Assembly: GCA_024743175.1 (NCBI GenBank)
Contig: JANSXA010000005.1
Span: forward strand, 124,001 to 188,000
From: Pseudomonadaceae bacterium
GTDB taxonomy: Bacteria; Pseudomonadota; Gammaproteobacteria; Pseudomonadales; Azotimanducaceae
Length of the DNA stretch: 64,000 nt
Direction of reading: 5' to 3'
Part shown: one piece after another, positions 36,526 to 46,003 of the stretch
Layout of the letters: each line of letters begins with the position of its first letter
Numbering within the stretch: position 1 is the stretch's first letter
Notes under the pieces: generated by a model
What the model was told of the DNA's origin: nothing
Databases searched by the model: none
What the model saw: only the letters and a program-made list of their open reading frames with translations
Made by a program: the position numbers and the translations under genes

Positions 36526-37410
36526 ATGAGATGGCAAAGAACAGCATTTGACTGGAATCAGGCGCGCGCATTCCTAGTGACCGCAGAAGAAGGGTCACTA
36601 TCTGCCGCTGCGCGAGCGCTAAAGTTGACCCAGCCAACGCTCAGCCGCCAGGTGGCCGGCTTGGAAGAAACCCTGGGTGTAACCCTTTTTGAACGAACAC
36701 CACGCGCTTTGCTGCTGACCCAACCCGGAACGGAATTGCTGGAGCACTTTCGCAGTATGGGGGATGCGGCCGACCGCATCTCAATCGCTGCTACGGGTCA
36801 GGCTGAGACAATCATCGGACACGTCGCAATCACCTCAACAGAGATGATGGCGACCCACTACCTGCTTCCAATTTTGAAACAACTCCACGGCAAAGCACCG
36901 GGGCTTAAGGTCGAATTGGTCACCTCCAACCAGCTTAGTGATCTGTTGCGTCGTGAAGCCGACATTGCAATCCGACACACGCGCCCTCAGGAGGACAACC
37001 TGATCGCCAAGCGAGTGCGCACGACAACGGCGCAGTTATATGCTTCTTCGACATACATCAAGGAGGTAGGCCGGCCAAAACATGTATCTGACCTGGCCGC
37101 TATGCAATTTGTCGGATCTGAAGACCCAGAGTGGTTGATTGGCCCGCTATCGAGGCTCGGAATTGAGGTCACTTCGGCAAACTTCAATTTTTCCGCGGTC
37201 AGCGGGACCGTCTTACTCGAGTTACTTCGGCAGGGATTCGGGTTGGGATTTCTGCCCACGGACATTGCCGAAAGATACCCAGAGCTCGAAAAAATTTGGC
37301 CCGCGTTAGAGCCAATGCAGATAGAAACTTGGCTGGTCGCACACCGGGAGCTGCGTACAAACCCGCGCATACGGTTGGTTTTTGATCTGTTGTCTGAAGG
37401 CCTCAGCTAA
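36526..37410 (+). CDS. LysR-family transcriptional regulator
   Basis: A 294-aa regulator. The N-terminal helix-turn-helix is FLVTAEEGSLSAAARALKLTQPTLSRQVAGLEETLGVTLFER (residues about 16-57). The rest is the periplasmic-binding-like effector domain with two subdomains (ITSTEMMATHYLLPIL; QEDNLIAKRVRTT; LRQGFGLGFLPTDIAERYP). It most likely controls the divergent methyltransferase-DUF2306 pair and itself. The effector is unknown. Confidence 0.88.
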   Translation: MRWQRTAFDWNQARAFLVTAEEGSLSAAARALKLTQPTLSRQVAGLEETLGVTLFERTPRALLLTQPGTELLEHFRSMGDAADRISIAATGQAETIIGHVAITSTEMMATHYLLPILKQLHGKAPGLKVELVTSNQLSDLLRREADIAIRHTRPQEDNLIAKRVRTTTAQLYASSTYIKEVGRPKHVSDLAAMQFVGSEDPEWLIGPLSRLGIEVTSANFNFSAVSGTVLLELLRQGFGLGFLPTDIAERYPELEKIWPALEPMQIETWLVAHRELRTNPRIRLVFDLLSEGLS

Positions 37411-37631
37411 CGGAATGCTTCAGGACAACTCGCGACTGGGTCGTCTAGCTGTTTAAATCCCAGCGATTGAGAACACCCAAACTGGCAGCTAGGTGTCTTC
37501 AGCAGACAGTTTATTTTGAATCTGTTGAGTTCCGCTTTCGACCAATAAATAGCGCTCATACTTTTCCGTCGCCGCACCAGCTTCACGTTAGGCGCGGCAT
37601 CACTCATTTTGCGTTGTTGATTCCTCGAACG

Positions 37632-38117
37632 CTAAAAGAAACGCCTAAACACAATGGAAATAAAACTCCATACCGCGATGCCAACAAGGAGTGATGCCGC
37701 AGCCACATAAAACGCATGTGCCTGATGTGTTTGGAAGAGCCCAATAACCACTAGGACCGTAGCAATAACACCCAGTGACCATGAGGGGACATGCCACAAC
37801 GCATTTACTTTCGCATTCTCTTCGGGGGGCATTGATAGCTGAGTCCAGGCCATGATCGACATCGTGAGCACACCGCTTATCAAGAAAACAATTAGCCCAT
37901 AGGTCCAAAGGTTATCAACTAGAAAGAGGCTGAGTGCTCGTGGGGTTAATCCAGCAACAATGCAGCAAGTGCTGCAAAGTACAAGCGCTTGCACGAAGTG
38001 CCTGTCTGATTCGTCGAATCTTCCTTTGTTGTTTGAAAGCGCTAAAAAAACCGCAACAAAACCGAGCAGTGTTGCTGATACCTCTGTAATCAGTTCCAGT
38101 TGATCAAACGCTTCCAT
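37632..38117 (-). CDS. Small membrane protein of unknown function
   Basis: A 161-aa protein with four hydrophobic helices (LITEVSATLLGFVAVFLAL; FVQALVLCSTCCIVAGL; LWTYGLIVFLISGVLTMSIMAW; SLGVIATVLVVIGL, plus a C-terminal segment). No family was recognised. It stands alone between two gene-poor gaps. The motifs GTTAGGC (37588) and GTTAGGT (38139) on the plus strand flank it like integron core sites, but the second half of an attC site was not found. Confidence 0.65.
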   Translation of the reverse strand: MEAFDQLELITEVSATLLGFVAVFLALSNNKGRFDESDRHFVQALVLCSTCCIVAGLTPRALSLFLVDNLWTYGLIVFLISGVLTMSIMAWTQLSMPPEENAKVNALWHVPSWSLGVIATVLVVIGLFQTHQAHAFYVAAASLLVGIAVWSFISIVFRRFF

Positions 38118-38472
38118 TGTTGTTTTTCGATAGCCTCAGTTAGGTGCCTGACTAAGTTTGCACGGACCAAACGGGCTAGATAAAGCAGTGTCGGGTAAAT
38201 GGCTTAGGTTCCGCACGACATTGATCTTATAGATGTTTCGGCTCGCATCCCACGGATAAGTTCTCCGGCAATTGCGCGTCCAATGAAGACCTATAGCGAA
38301 TGGGTTCGTAGCAGTACAGCATTTATGTAGTAGCAACATTGCCGTCACCGTTTGGCTGAAGGAGTTTGGTCCACCCCGCAAAGCGACCGCTTGCCGCTTT
38401 CCGAGCCAGACTGTAAATTGCCCCTAGCTAATACTGCCGGACACGTTTGTCCCGGCAATCACAGGGGGAGTT
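38118..38472. other. Gap without a recognisable gene
   Basis: No reading frame with coding character was seen. This looks like the right edge of the accessory region. The last 20 bp carry the ribosome-binding site (CAGGGGGAG) of the acyl-CoA dehydrogenase gene. Confidence 0.45.
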
Positions 38473-39666
38473 ATGGATCTGTCTTTTGGACCCGAATACG
38501 AGGTCTTCCGCAACGAGGTGCGCGAGTTTCTGCGCACACACGAAGATCAGGCGCCGCGCAACGCTTCCATGCGCAGCCCGGAAATGCTGGCCTGGCAGAA
38601 GCTGTTGATCGAACACGGTTATACCGCTCGAACCATTCCAAAAGAGTACGGTGGCTTTGGCGGCACTCCGAATATCATCCAGAGCCGCATCATTGGCGAA
38701 GAGTTTTCAGAGGCCAAGGCTAACGCTGGCCTTGGCGGACAGGGTATTTCTATGCTGGTACCCACGCTGCTAGAGATGGGCACCCAGGAGCAGAAAGAAC
38801 AGTTCATCAAACCCACCATCCATGGCGAAATGGTGTGGTGCCAGGGCTATTCCGAACCCGGCGCGGGATCGGACCTTGCTTCCTTGACCACCAGTGCAAC
38901 CCTCGACGGTGACGAATGGGTTGTTAACGGGCAGAAAATCTGGACCAGCACAGCACAGCTGGCGGATTGGATATTCTGCCTGGTTAGAACGGAACCCGAC
39001 GCCCCCAAACACAAAGGTATTTCGTTCCTGCTGTTTAAAATGGATACCCCCGGCATTGAAATCCGGCCTCTGGTTGATATGACCGGTGCAGCTAACTTCA
39101 ACGAGGTGTTTTTCACCGACGTGCGCGTCCCCAAACATCAGATTGTCGGTGAACGGGGAGAAGGATGGATGGTGGCCAACGCCATTCTCGGCCACGAAAG
39201 AGACTCGCTGGGCAATCCCAACATAACCCTCACGCGCTTGAACGCGTTGATCGAATTGATGAAAACGGAAACTTTGAATGGTGAACGTCTCATCGACAAC
39301 CCGGTATACAGAGACCGATTGATGCAACTGCAGGGCCGCGTCATGGCTATGCGCTTTAACGACCTGAGAGTGCTCTCCTCCCGACTCAACAAAGGACAGG
39401 ATGCCACCCTTGCACGCATGATCGTGAAACTACAGGGCACCGAGCTGCGACACGACCTGGAAGGTATGGCCATCGACATCATGGGTGAAATCGGCCTGTC
39501 TTACGAAGACAACCCGTACACCCGTGCGGGCGGCAGTTGGCAGAATCAGTACATGTATTACCTTGGCCTGATCATTGGCGGTGGTACCTCGCAGATACAG
39601 AAAAACATCATCAGTGAGCGAGGCCTGGATATGCCCCGCGAACCGAAAATCGAAAAGAACAAGTAG
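38473..39666 (+). CDS. Acyl-CoA dehydrogenase, subunit type A
   Basis: A 397-aa flavoprotein catalysing alpha,beta-desaturation of acyl-CoA. FAD-binding motifs are WCQGYSEPGAGSDLASL and VNGQKIWTSTAQLAD. The usual catalytic Glu position before GTSQIQ is replaced by Gly (IIGGGTSQIQKN), while a Glu occurs in ILGHERDSLG, near where isovaleryl- and long-chain dehydrogenases keep their base. It is followed 9 bp later by a second, different acyl-CoA dehydrogenase gene. Such pairs form alpha2-beta2 enzymes in steroid side-chain degradation, which is a plausible but unproven role here. Confidence 0.87.
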   Translation: MDLSFGPEYEVFRNEVREFLRTHEDQAPRNASMRSPEMLAWQKLLIEHGYTARTIPKEYGGFGGTPNIIQSRIIGEEFSEAKANAGLGGQGISMLVPTLLEMGTQEQKEQFIKPTIHGEMVWCQGYSEPGAGSDLASLTTSATLDGDEWVVNGQKIWTSTAQLADWIFCLVRTEPDAPKHKGISFLLFKMDTPGIEIRPLVDMTGAANFNEVFFTDVRVPKHQIVGERGEGWMVANAILGHERDSLGNPNITLTRLNALIELMKTETLNGERLIDNPVYRDRLMQLQGRVMAMRFNDLRVLSSRLNKGQDATLARMIVKLQGTELRHDLEGMAIDIMGEIGLSYEDNPYTRAGGSWQNQYMYYLGLIIGGGTSQIQKNIISERGLDMPREPKIEKNK

Positions 39667-39675
39667 GAGGCACCC

Positions 39676-40737
39676 ATGCAATTCGGACTTTCAGAAGAAC
39701 AGGTGCTGTTACAGGACAACGTCAACCGGTTTCTCGACGACCACGTATCGCTGGATGCAGTTCGGACCTACGCCGAGGGCGGTGAGGATGATGCCATCTG
39801 GCAGGGTCTGACAGAGCTAGGTATTCCGGCGCTGCTGATAGATGAAGAATACGGCGGCATCGGCCTGGCACCGCTGGATGCCGCCATTGTTGCCGAATCT
39901 ATGGGTTATCACACAGCGCCAGGTCCCTTTCTGACCAGCGCGATTATGGCGCCCACGGTGTTTGCTGCTGCCGGTGGCCACAGCGATAAGCTGGCCGCCC
40001 TTGCAGCCGGTGAGCTGCGCGTGGGCATCGCCTTTGCAGAAGGTTTTGGTGCGCGTAACGATGCCGGAATAAACCCAGCCGGTGCCAAGCTCAACGGTAA
40101 ATCAATCTTCGCCTTTGATCAGGCGGCAGACAGTTATCTGGTAGCTGATCAGCACAAACACATTTATCTGGTTGCAGCGGACGGCGAGGGTTTGTCGCGT
40201 AAACCGTTAACCACGGTGGATAAAACCAGACGCACGGTTGAACTGACTTACAGCGACACACCAGCCACTCTGATCAGCGACGACCCTGAGGTGTTCGCTC
40301 AGGCCATGGACATTGGCCGTGTCATGCTGGCCGCTGATACCCTGGGCGCTGCACAGAATATGATTGACCAGGCTGTTGAATACGCCAAACAGCGGGAACA
40401 GTTCAACCGGCCCATCGGTAGCTTTCAGGCGGTAAAACACATGTGTGCCGAAATGGCAGCTCAACTGGAACCCTGTCGCGCCATGGTCTGGTTCGCCGCA
40501 CATGCTTTGAACGAACTACCCGATGAAGCGCGGCTGACAGCCTGTCATACCAAGGCACATCTTGCTGAGGTGGGCAAGTTTGTCGCAAAAACTTCAACCG
40601 AAGTTCACGGCGGCATGGGCTTCACCGACCTTCTTGGGCTGCACTACTGGTTTAAACGCTGCGGTGCAAATCGACAATGGCTGGGCGCGCCAGAGCTGGT
40701 TCGCGAGGAGGCCGCGGTATTGCAGGGTCTGGCGTGA
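39676..40737 (+). CDS. Acyl-CoA dehydrogenase, subunit type B
   Basis: A 353-aa member of the acyl-CoA dehydrogenase family, shorter and divergent from its upstream neighbour. The N-terminal and C-terminal helical domains are recognisable (LQDNVNRFLDDHV; AVEYAKQREQFNRPIGSFQAVKHMCAEM; STEVHGGMGFTDLLGLHYWFKR), but the middle beta domain lacks the typical FAD-binding CxTEP motif and no catalytic Glu is visible at the usual site. This profile fits the partner subunit of a heteromeric dehydrogenase. A good ribosome-binding site (AGGAGG) precedes the ATG. Confidence 0.85.
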   Translation: MQFGLSEEQVLLQDNVNRFLDDHVSLDAVRTYAEGGEDDAIWQGLTELGIPALLIDEEYGGIGLAPLDAAIVAESMGYHTAPGPFLTSAIMAPTVFAAAGGHSDKLAALAAGELRVGIAFAEGFGARNDAGINPAGAKLNGKSIFAFDQAADSYLVADQHKHIYLVAADGEGLSRKPLTTVDKTRRTVELTYSDTPATLISDDPEVFAQAMDIGRVMLAADTLGAAQNMIDQAVEYAKQREQFNRPIGSFQAVKHMCAEMAAQLEPCRAMVWFAAHALNELPDEARLTACHTKAHLAEVGKFVAKTSTEVHGGMGFTDLLGLHYWFKRCGANRQWLGAPELVREEAAVLQGLA

Positions 40738-42035
40738 GTGATTTTCTGACCCTGGCAGAACGCGCCTGGCAGGGTCAGCTCGACATGATGTTTGAGCACC
40801 ACCCGGTGCATTCAGCTTACGATGGCGCAATGGAGATTGTGCCTGGTGTCCTGATGCTTAAAGGCATTGCCTGCATCTATATCATCGACAGCGGTGACGG
40901 ATTGCTGATGCTGGACGCCGGTTCACAGCTCGATACCGAACGTACTTTTACAGAAGTTCGCAGATGGCGCCCTGAAACACCACTTAAGCTGGTCGTTTTT
41001 TCGCATCACCACGTTGATCATATTTTTTCCGTTGAGCCTTTTGTTGCTGAGGCAAAGGCTCGCAACTGGCCAGCGCCTGAAGTCATTGCGCATCGCCTGA
41101 CGCCGGATCACTTCGACCGCTATGTTAAAACCAACGGCTGGAACACCGCCATCAACCGCCGTCAGTTTGCGATCCACGCGCCTAGTTTTCAGTGGCCTGA
41201 AAAATACCACTACCCCGATATCACCTATGATGAGAACTACCAGTGCCATCTGGGAGACCTGGACATCCACCTGCATCATGCCAGGGGCGAAACAGACGAT
41301 CACACCTGGACCTACATCCCTCAACATAAGCTGGTGATGACCGGAGATTTGTTCATCTGGGCATTACCGAACGCCGGCAACCCGCAAAAAGTAGAGCGAT
41401 ACGTTTGCGACTGGGCAGATGGCCTGCGAAACATGGCCAGCCTGGAGCCTGACCTGTTGTTGCCTGGACATGGCTTTCCAATATTCGGACAGCAGCGGGT
41501 GCAGCAGGCGCTCAATGATACTGCAGAACTACTGGATGACATTGAGGGTCAGGTGATCCGTGGCATGAACCAGGGGCTGACCCTCGACGCCGTCTATCAG
41601 CGGGTTGAATTGCCTCTTGAGCTGATGCAGAAACCTTACCTGCAACCCATCTACGATGACGCACACTTTCTGATACGAATGATCTGGCGCCGTTACGGGG
41701 GTTGGTGGGATGGAGAATACGATACCCTGTTACCCGCCAGCAAAGCAGATCAGGCTGCTGCCTGGGTTGACCTTGCCGGCGGCATTGAAGTTGTGATTAC
41801 ACGCGCCCTCGCAAGCCTTGAGCAGAATCCCGCCATCGCAGCTCATTTGATTGAAACCGCCTATCATGCCGAACCGTCAAACACTGAGGTGCATGAGGCG
41901 CGAGCAGCAATCTATCGTGCCCGGAGCGCAGCACAGAAAGCTTCCATGGCCCGCAATATCTTCAATCATGCCGCGCTCTCCAGCGATGTTGGTGTCCGCG
42001 ACCTCGCGTCAGCCACCGATCTGAATAGGGCTTAA
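40734..42035 (+). CDS. MBL-fold alkylsulfatase-like hydrolase
   Basis: A metallo-beta-lactamase-fold enzyme of 433 aa. The metal motif HHHVDH occurs near residue 90, HHARGETDDH further on, MTGDLF supplies the bridging Asp, and LLPGHGFPI the last His. The C-terminal helical part (MIWRRYGGWWDGEYDTLLPA onward) matches the dimerisation domain of SdsA-type alkylsulfatases. The SCP2-like third domain of SdsA1 is absent. The GTG start overlaps the preceding dehydrogenase stop (GTGA), so translation is coupled; a longer reading into that gene is a shadow. Release of a fatty alcohol or hydrolysis of an acyl thioester are possible roles. Confidence 0.8.
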   Translation: MSDFLTLAERAWQGQLDMMFEHHPVHSAYDGAMEIVPGVLMLKGIACIYIIDSGDGLLMLDAGSQLDTERTFTEVRRWRPETPLKLVVFSHHHVDHIFSVEPFVAEAKARNWPAPEVIAHRLTPDHFDRYVKTNGWNTAINRRQFAIHAPSFQWPEKYHYPDITYDENYQCHLGDLDIHLHHARGETDDHTWTYIPQHKLVMTGDLFIWALPNAGNPQKVERYVCDWADGLRNMASLEPDLLLPGHGFPIFGQQRVQQALNDTAELLDDIEGQVIRGMNQGLTLDAVYQRVELPLELMQKPYLQPIYDDAHFLIRMIWRRYGGWWDGEYDTLLPASKADQAAAWVDLAGGIEVVITRALASLEQNPAIAAHLIETAYHAEPSNTEVHEARAAIYRARSAAQKASMARNIFNHAALSSDVGVRDLASATDLNRA

Positions 42036-42105
42036 AGCCGGTAACGCCTTGTGACCAGGCGCTTTGCCGTTCACAATCTGTGACTGATATTTTGCAGTAG
42101 GATCT

Positions 42106-44445
42106 ATGTTCCAGTCTTTGCCCGTTTTGCCGTTGAAAGACACGGTTGTATATCCCAACATTGTTGTCCCTCTGGCAGTTGGTCGTACCCGTTCCCTGGC
42201 GGCCATTGAACATGCGATGAAAGACAATCGCGAGTTTATTGCCGTTGCCCAGCGCAGCCCCGACGTTGAAGACCCCAAACTCGAAGATCTGTACGAGATC
42301 GGCACCATTGCCAAAATCACCCGGGTGGAAAATCGAGACGACGGTGCCCAGGTTATTGTGCAGGGTGATCGAAGGGTCCGGCTGATGTCTCTTGTTGACC
42401 GGCAGGATTTTCTGATGGCCTCCGCCGAATATCAGGTTGATCTGAAACATACCGCCAACGACAGCGACAGTATGGAAATAGATGCTCTGCTGCGTGTTAA
42501 CCGTGAACTTGCTCAGCGCATCGCCAATCTGTACGACAGTGAGAACGGCGCGCAGATGTATCAGCAGCTGGTAGGCCACCTGAAAGACCCGGTCATCCAG
42601 ATGTACCGTATTGCTTCCCTGGCGAACCTGTCGCTGGAACATGAACAGGCGATTCTGGATTGTGACTCTACCCTCGCTCTAATGCAGCAGGTCAACGGCG
42701 TGCTGAGCCACGAACTGCGTGTCACAGAACTGCGCCGGGAGATTGCTGAGCAAGCCCGTGACGACATTGAACAGCAGCAGCGCGAGCATGTGCTGCGACA
42801 GCAGAAACAAGCCATCGAACACGCCTTGGGTGAAGGTGCGGAAGATGAGGATATTGGAGAGATCCGCCAACAGCTGAAAGAAGCCAAACTACCCGAAAAC
42901 ATCACCGACGAAGTTGACCGCGAGCTGAAGCGACTGTCACGCATGTCACCCAACGCTGCGGATTATCAGGTCTCCCGCGCCTATCTGGAACTGATCGCAG
43001 AACTCCCCTGGCACGCCAGCACCGACGACAACCTCGATTTGAAACATGCTCAGGATGTGCTGAACGAAGATCACTATGGGTTAGAAGAAGTCAAAGAGCG
43101 GATTCTTGAATCGCTCGCGGTTATGCAGCTCAATCCAGACGCCAAAGCACCGATAATCTGTTTTGTTGGACCACCTGGCGTAGGCAAAACATCCCTGGGC
43201 CAATCTATAGCCCGAACCATGGGGCGTAAGTTTGAGCGTTTGAGCCTCGGCGGCTTACACGATGAAGCTGAACTGCGTGGTCATCGCCGCACGTACATCG
43301 GCGCAATGCCGGGCCGCATCCTGCAGGGTATTCGCCGTGCAGAAGTGGTTAACCCGATTATCATGCTCGATGAAATAGACAAGCTGGGCCGCGATTTTCG
43401 CGGTGATCCCTCTGCTGCGCTGATGGAAATTCTCGACCCCGCGCAGAACAAGGAGTTTCGCGACAACTACCTGAATCTGCCTTACGATCTGTCCAAAGTG
43501 ATGTTTATCACCACCGCAAACACCCTGGAAGGCATTCCCCGTCCGTTGCTCGATCGTATGGAAATCATGGAAGTCTCCGGCTATTCGGACATCGAAAAAA
43601 GCGCTATCGCACGCAATTACCTGATTCCCAGACAGCGGCTGGAGGCAGGTTTGCAGGAAAACCAACTCGATATAGACGACCTCACTCTGAGTCAACTTAT
43701 CCGCCGCTACACCCGGGAAGCCGGCGTACGTGAACTGGAACGTGTGATTGGCCGCATCTGCCGTAAACAGGCACGACGGGTTGTCGAAGGTGGTGATGCC
43801 ACCCAGGCGATCACACCCGAGCGGCTCAAAGATTTTCTGGGTCCGGAAAAATACAAGCGGGATGCTAATCGCGAGCAGCAACACGCCGGGGTTGCCGCTG
43901 GACTGGCATGGACAGAAGCGGGTGGCGATGTGTTGTACATCGAAGCCAGCCTCACACCCAAGGAAGATAAAGTCACGCTCACCGGCCACCTGGGGCAGGT
44001 GATGCAGGAGTCCGCAAAAGCCGCCCGCAGTTACGTCTGGTCTATCGCGGACACCCTGGGCATCGCCCAGAAAGACATCGAAAAACAGGGCATTCACATT
44101 CACGTCCCCGCCGGTGCCGTGCCCAAAGATGGCCCCTCCGCAGGCGTAACCATGGCAAGCGCGATCGTATCCGCTTATGCGGGTATTGCCTGCGAGCCCA
44201 ACATCGCCATGACAGGCGAGCTCACACTAACGGGTCTGGTGCTGCCAGTGGGCGGGATCAAAGAAAAAGTGCTGGCCGCACATCGTGCAGGCTTTACCCA
44301 CATTATTCTGCCGAAGGATAATGAAGCTGATCTTGAGAAGATCCCTGAAAATGTCCGCAACGAGCTGGGCATCACTCTGGCCAGTACCCTGGACGATGTT
44401 TTGCGTCGAGCGTTGCCTGGCCTGCAGTTCAAGGCCGCATCCTGA
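42106..44445 (+). CDS. lon: ATP-dependent protease Lon
   Basis: A 779-aa hexameric cytosolic protease that degrades misfolded and regulatory proteins. The N-terminal substrate domain starts [13 protein letters not shown]. The AAA+ module has Walker A GPPGVGKT (355-362), Walker [12 protein letters not shown] and sensor residues in [12 protein letters not shown]. The protease domain has the catalytic Ser in [11 protein letters not shown] (about residue 670) and the Lys in [14 protein letters not shown]. Length and order are those of canonical LonA. It is followed by a one-base gap to a small membrane protein gene. Confidence 0.95.
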   Translation: MFQSLPVLPLKDTVVYPNIVVPLAVGRTRSLAAIEHAMKDNREFIAVAQRSPDVEDPKLEDLYEIGTIAKITRVENRDDGAQVIVQGDRRVRLMSLVDRQDFLMASAEYQVDLKHTANDSDSMEIDALLRVNRELAQRIANLYDSENGAQMYQQLVGHLKDPVIQMYRIASLANLSLEHEQAILDCDSTLALMQQVNGVLSHELRVTELRREIAEQARDDIEQQQREHVLRQQKQAIEHALGEGAEDEDIGEIRQQLKEAKLPENITDEVDRELKRLSRMSPNAADYQVSRAYLELIAELPWHASTDDNLDLKHAQDVLNEDHYGLEEVKERILESLAVMQLNPDAKAPIICFVGPPGVGKTSLGQSIARTMGRKFERLSLGGLHDEAELRGHRRTYIGAMPGRILQGIRRAEVVNPIIMLDEIDKLGRDFRGDPSAALMEILDPAQNKEFRDNYLNLPYDLSKVMFITTANTLEGIPRPLLDRMEIMEVSGYSDIEKSAIARNYLIPRQRLEAGLQENQLDIDDLTLSQLIRRYTREAGVRELERVIGRICRKQARRVVEGGDATQAITPERLKDFLGPEKYKRDANREQQHAGVAAGLAWTEAGGDVLYIEASLTPKEDKVTLTGHLGQVMQESAKAARSYVWSIADTLGIAQKDIEKQGIHIHVPAGAVPKDGPSAGVTMASAIVSAYAGIACEPNIAMTGELTLTGLVLPVGGIKEKVLAAHRAGFTHIILPKDNEADLEKIPENVRNELGITLASTLDDVLRRALPGLQFKAAS

Positions 44446-44446
44446 A

Positions 44447-44776
44447 GTGGAAAACTTCACCACCTATCTGGTCGGCGTTGCCATGGAAGGTGCCCTGCTC
44501 GGCGTTCTGTTCTGGGTAATTACCTTAATCACGGTGGAAAGTACCAGCCTGGTAGGCGCCCTTCGCTCGGCGTTCATTGCTGAGGCAGTGGGCAATATTC
44601 CCTACCTGTGGGGGCTGCCTGCAACAACACCACCGGGCTTGTTGATGAGCCTGGTTGCCGCGTTCATTTTTATCAGGCTGATTATGCGAATCGGAGAACT
44701 CACGGCGGGTAAAGCGTTTTATGGCGTTGCCATGACTTACTTTGTGCTGATCGCCCTGGTCACCTGTAACGCCTGA
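44447..44776 (+). CDS. Small membrane protein coupled to lon
   Basis: A 109-aa hydrophobic protein with three to four helices ([57 protein letters not shown]). No family was recognised. The GTG chosen begins one base after the lon stop codon, giving tight coupling; longer readings overlap the lon 3' end in another frame. Its 3' end is 10 bp from the convergent transferase gene. Confidence 0.65.
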   Translation: MENFTTYLVGVAMEGALLGVLFWVITLITVESTSLVGALRSAFIAEAVGNIPYLWGLPATTPPGLLMSLVAAFIFIRLIMRIGELTAGKAFYGVAMTYFVLIALVTCNA

Positions 44777-44786
44777 ATGAAACAAC

Positions 44787-45473
44787 CTAGTACAGGTAAG
44801 TCACAGGATCGCCAGCCTGCCAGGGTTTACGCTTGGTCATGATCGAAACAAACAGCGGGCTGCGAATTAAACGCTCAAGCCATCCCCGCAGATTCACATA
44901 ACGACTCGCTTCGAACCACTTTGTATCAACGTTAGCAAACTGTCTGATAAACGGCATCAGCGCCACATCCACAAATGTCAGCTGTTCGCCGAGCAAATGT
45001 TGCCTGCCGCCATCTTGCGCTAACAGTGCCTCTAATTCGCTGAGAAATGATTCACCCTGCTGCCGATGTGACTCTGCAGCAGCTTGTCCATCCCGGCCGG
45101 CATATTTATATCCATCCAGATGTTCTTTGAAAGTGCCGTCATTCGTGGCAACCAGTTCTTTCACGCCAGGCTGCATATCACCTTTTTCCAACCAGTTATC
45201 CGGATCATTCTGCCGCAGCGCCCAGAGCATTACGTCAAGGCTTTCATCAATGACCGAAGACTCCACCAGCATTACCGGAACAGTGCCTTTCCGTGAGGCC
45301 TGCAGCATGGATTCGGGTTTGTGTTTCAGATCAACTTCACGCAGGACACAGTTCTGACCCGCGTATCGCAGCGCCATCCGCGCCCGCATGGCATAAGGGC
45401 AACGGCGAAAGCTATACAGTACAGGCAGCTTGTTAGCGGTTTCAGGGGGTGATGGTGAATCGTAATCCGACAT
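44787..45473 (-). CDS. Glutathione S-transferase-like protein (CPYA motif)
   Basis: A 228-aa protein with an N-terminal thioredoxin fold containing SFRRCPYAMRAR, a glutaredoxin-like single-cysteine active site as in the omega class or stringent-starvation-like transferases, and the cis-Pro segment GTVPVML with ESLDVMLWAL for glutathione binding. The helical C-terminal domain has LLGEQLTFVDVALMPF. A thiol transferase or dehalogenase-type role is possible. It overlaps the PAP2 gene end by 32 bp, suggesting translational coupling or a later true start. Confidence 0.82.
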   Translation of the reverse strand: MSDYDSPSPPETANKLPVLYSFRRCPYAMRARMALRYAGQNCVLREVDLKHKPESMLQASRKGTVPVMLVESSVIDESLDVMLWALRQNDPDNWLEKGDMQPGVKELVATNDGTFKEHLDGYKYAGRDGQAAAESHRQQGESFLSELEALLAQDGGRQHLLGEQLTFVDVALMPFIRQFANVDTKWFEASRYVNLRGWLERLIRSPLFVSIMTKRKPWQAGDPVTYLY

Positions 45474-45996
45474 AGTCTTCGTCGTATTCCGGCGTTACAG
45501 TAACGCCTTTATAATTTGTTGTGAACAACCTGGCAATGCCGTAACCAATCAGCGCTCCTGCCAGCACGTCCTGCTCGTCGTGGCGATCATCATAAACCCG
45601 GCTGTAACCTACATACGAAGCTGCTACGTAAACGGGCAACGCCCACTTTAAGCCGTAACGTTCATGCACGTAGCCGGCGGCGTGGAAACTGACTGAAGTG
45701 TGTGCTGATGGAAAGGATTCATCATCGCGGCCGTCGGGTCGTTCCTTGCTGATGGTTTCTTTTAACGCGTAATTTGTTCCCAGTGTCAGCGCCAGACCAA
45801 CACCAAACTGTTTAGCCCCCTCAAAGTCCCGTTTGGCTATTGAGGCAGCCAGCGCCACACTCGGCAGCACAAACTCAAGCACATCGCCGACATCGCCGGT
45901 GGTGCTTCGACCCAGGGGATTCTGCTCAGCGCGAGCCAGACTCGGCAACGCCAGCAGCGCCACTGACAGAACCAGGAAAAAACCAGGACTTTGCAC
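45442..45996 (-). CDS. PAP2-family phosphatase
   Basis: An exported or membrane-anchored acid phosphatase-type protein of 184 aa. The three PAP2 signature blocks are present: KETISKERPDG, SFPSAHTS and the YSRVYDDRHDEQDVLAG block with catalytic His. Typical substrates are lipid phosphates such as undecaprenyl pyrophosphate or phosphatidic acid. The GTG chosen gives a normal signal peptide (PGFFLVLSVALLALPSLARA); longer readings overlap the peptidase gene. Start uncertain. Confidence 0.8.
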   Translation of the reverse strand: MQSPGFFLVLSVALLALPSLARAEQNPLGRSTTGDVGDVLEFVLPSVALAASIAKRDFEGAKQFGVGLALTLGTNYALKETISKERPDGRDDESFPSAHTSVSFHAAGYVHERYGLKWALPVYVAASYVGYSRVYDDRHDEQDVLAGALIGYGIARLFTTNYKGVTVTPEYDEDYVGLRFTITP

Positions 45997-46003
45997 TATC
46001 TGT

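Noticed and set aside
37588-38145. GTTAGGC and GTTAGGT flank a single small gene, like integron core sites
   Set aside because: No paired RYYYAAC half or foldable attC arm was found at either site, the gene orientation does not fit, and no integron integrase is present. The 7-mers are likely chance.
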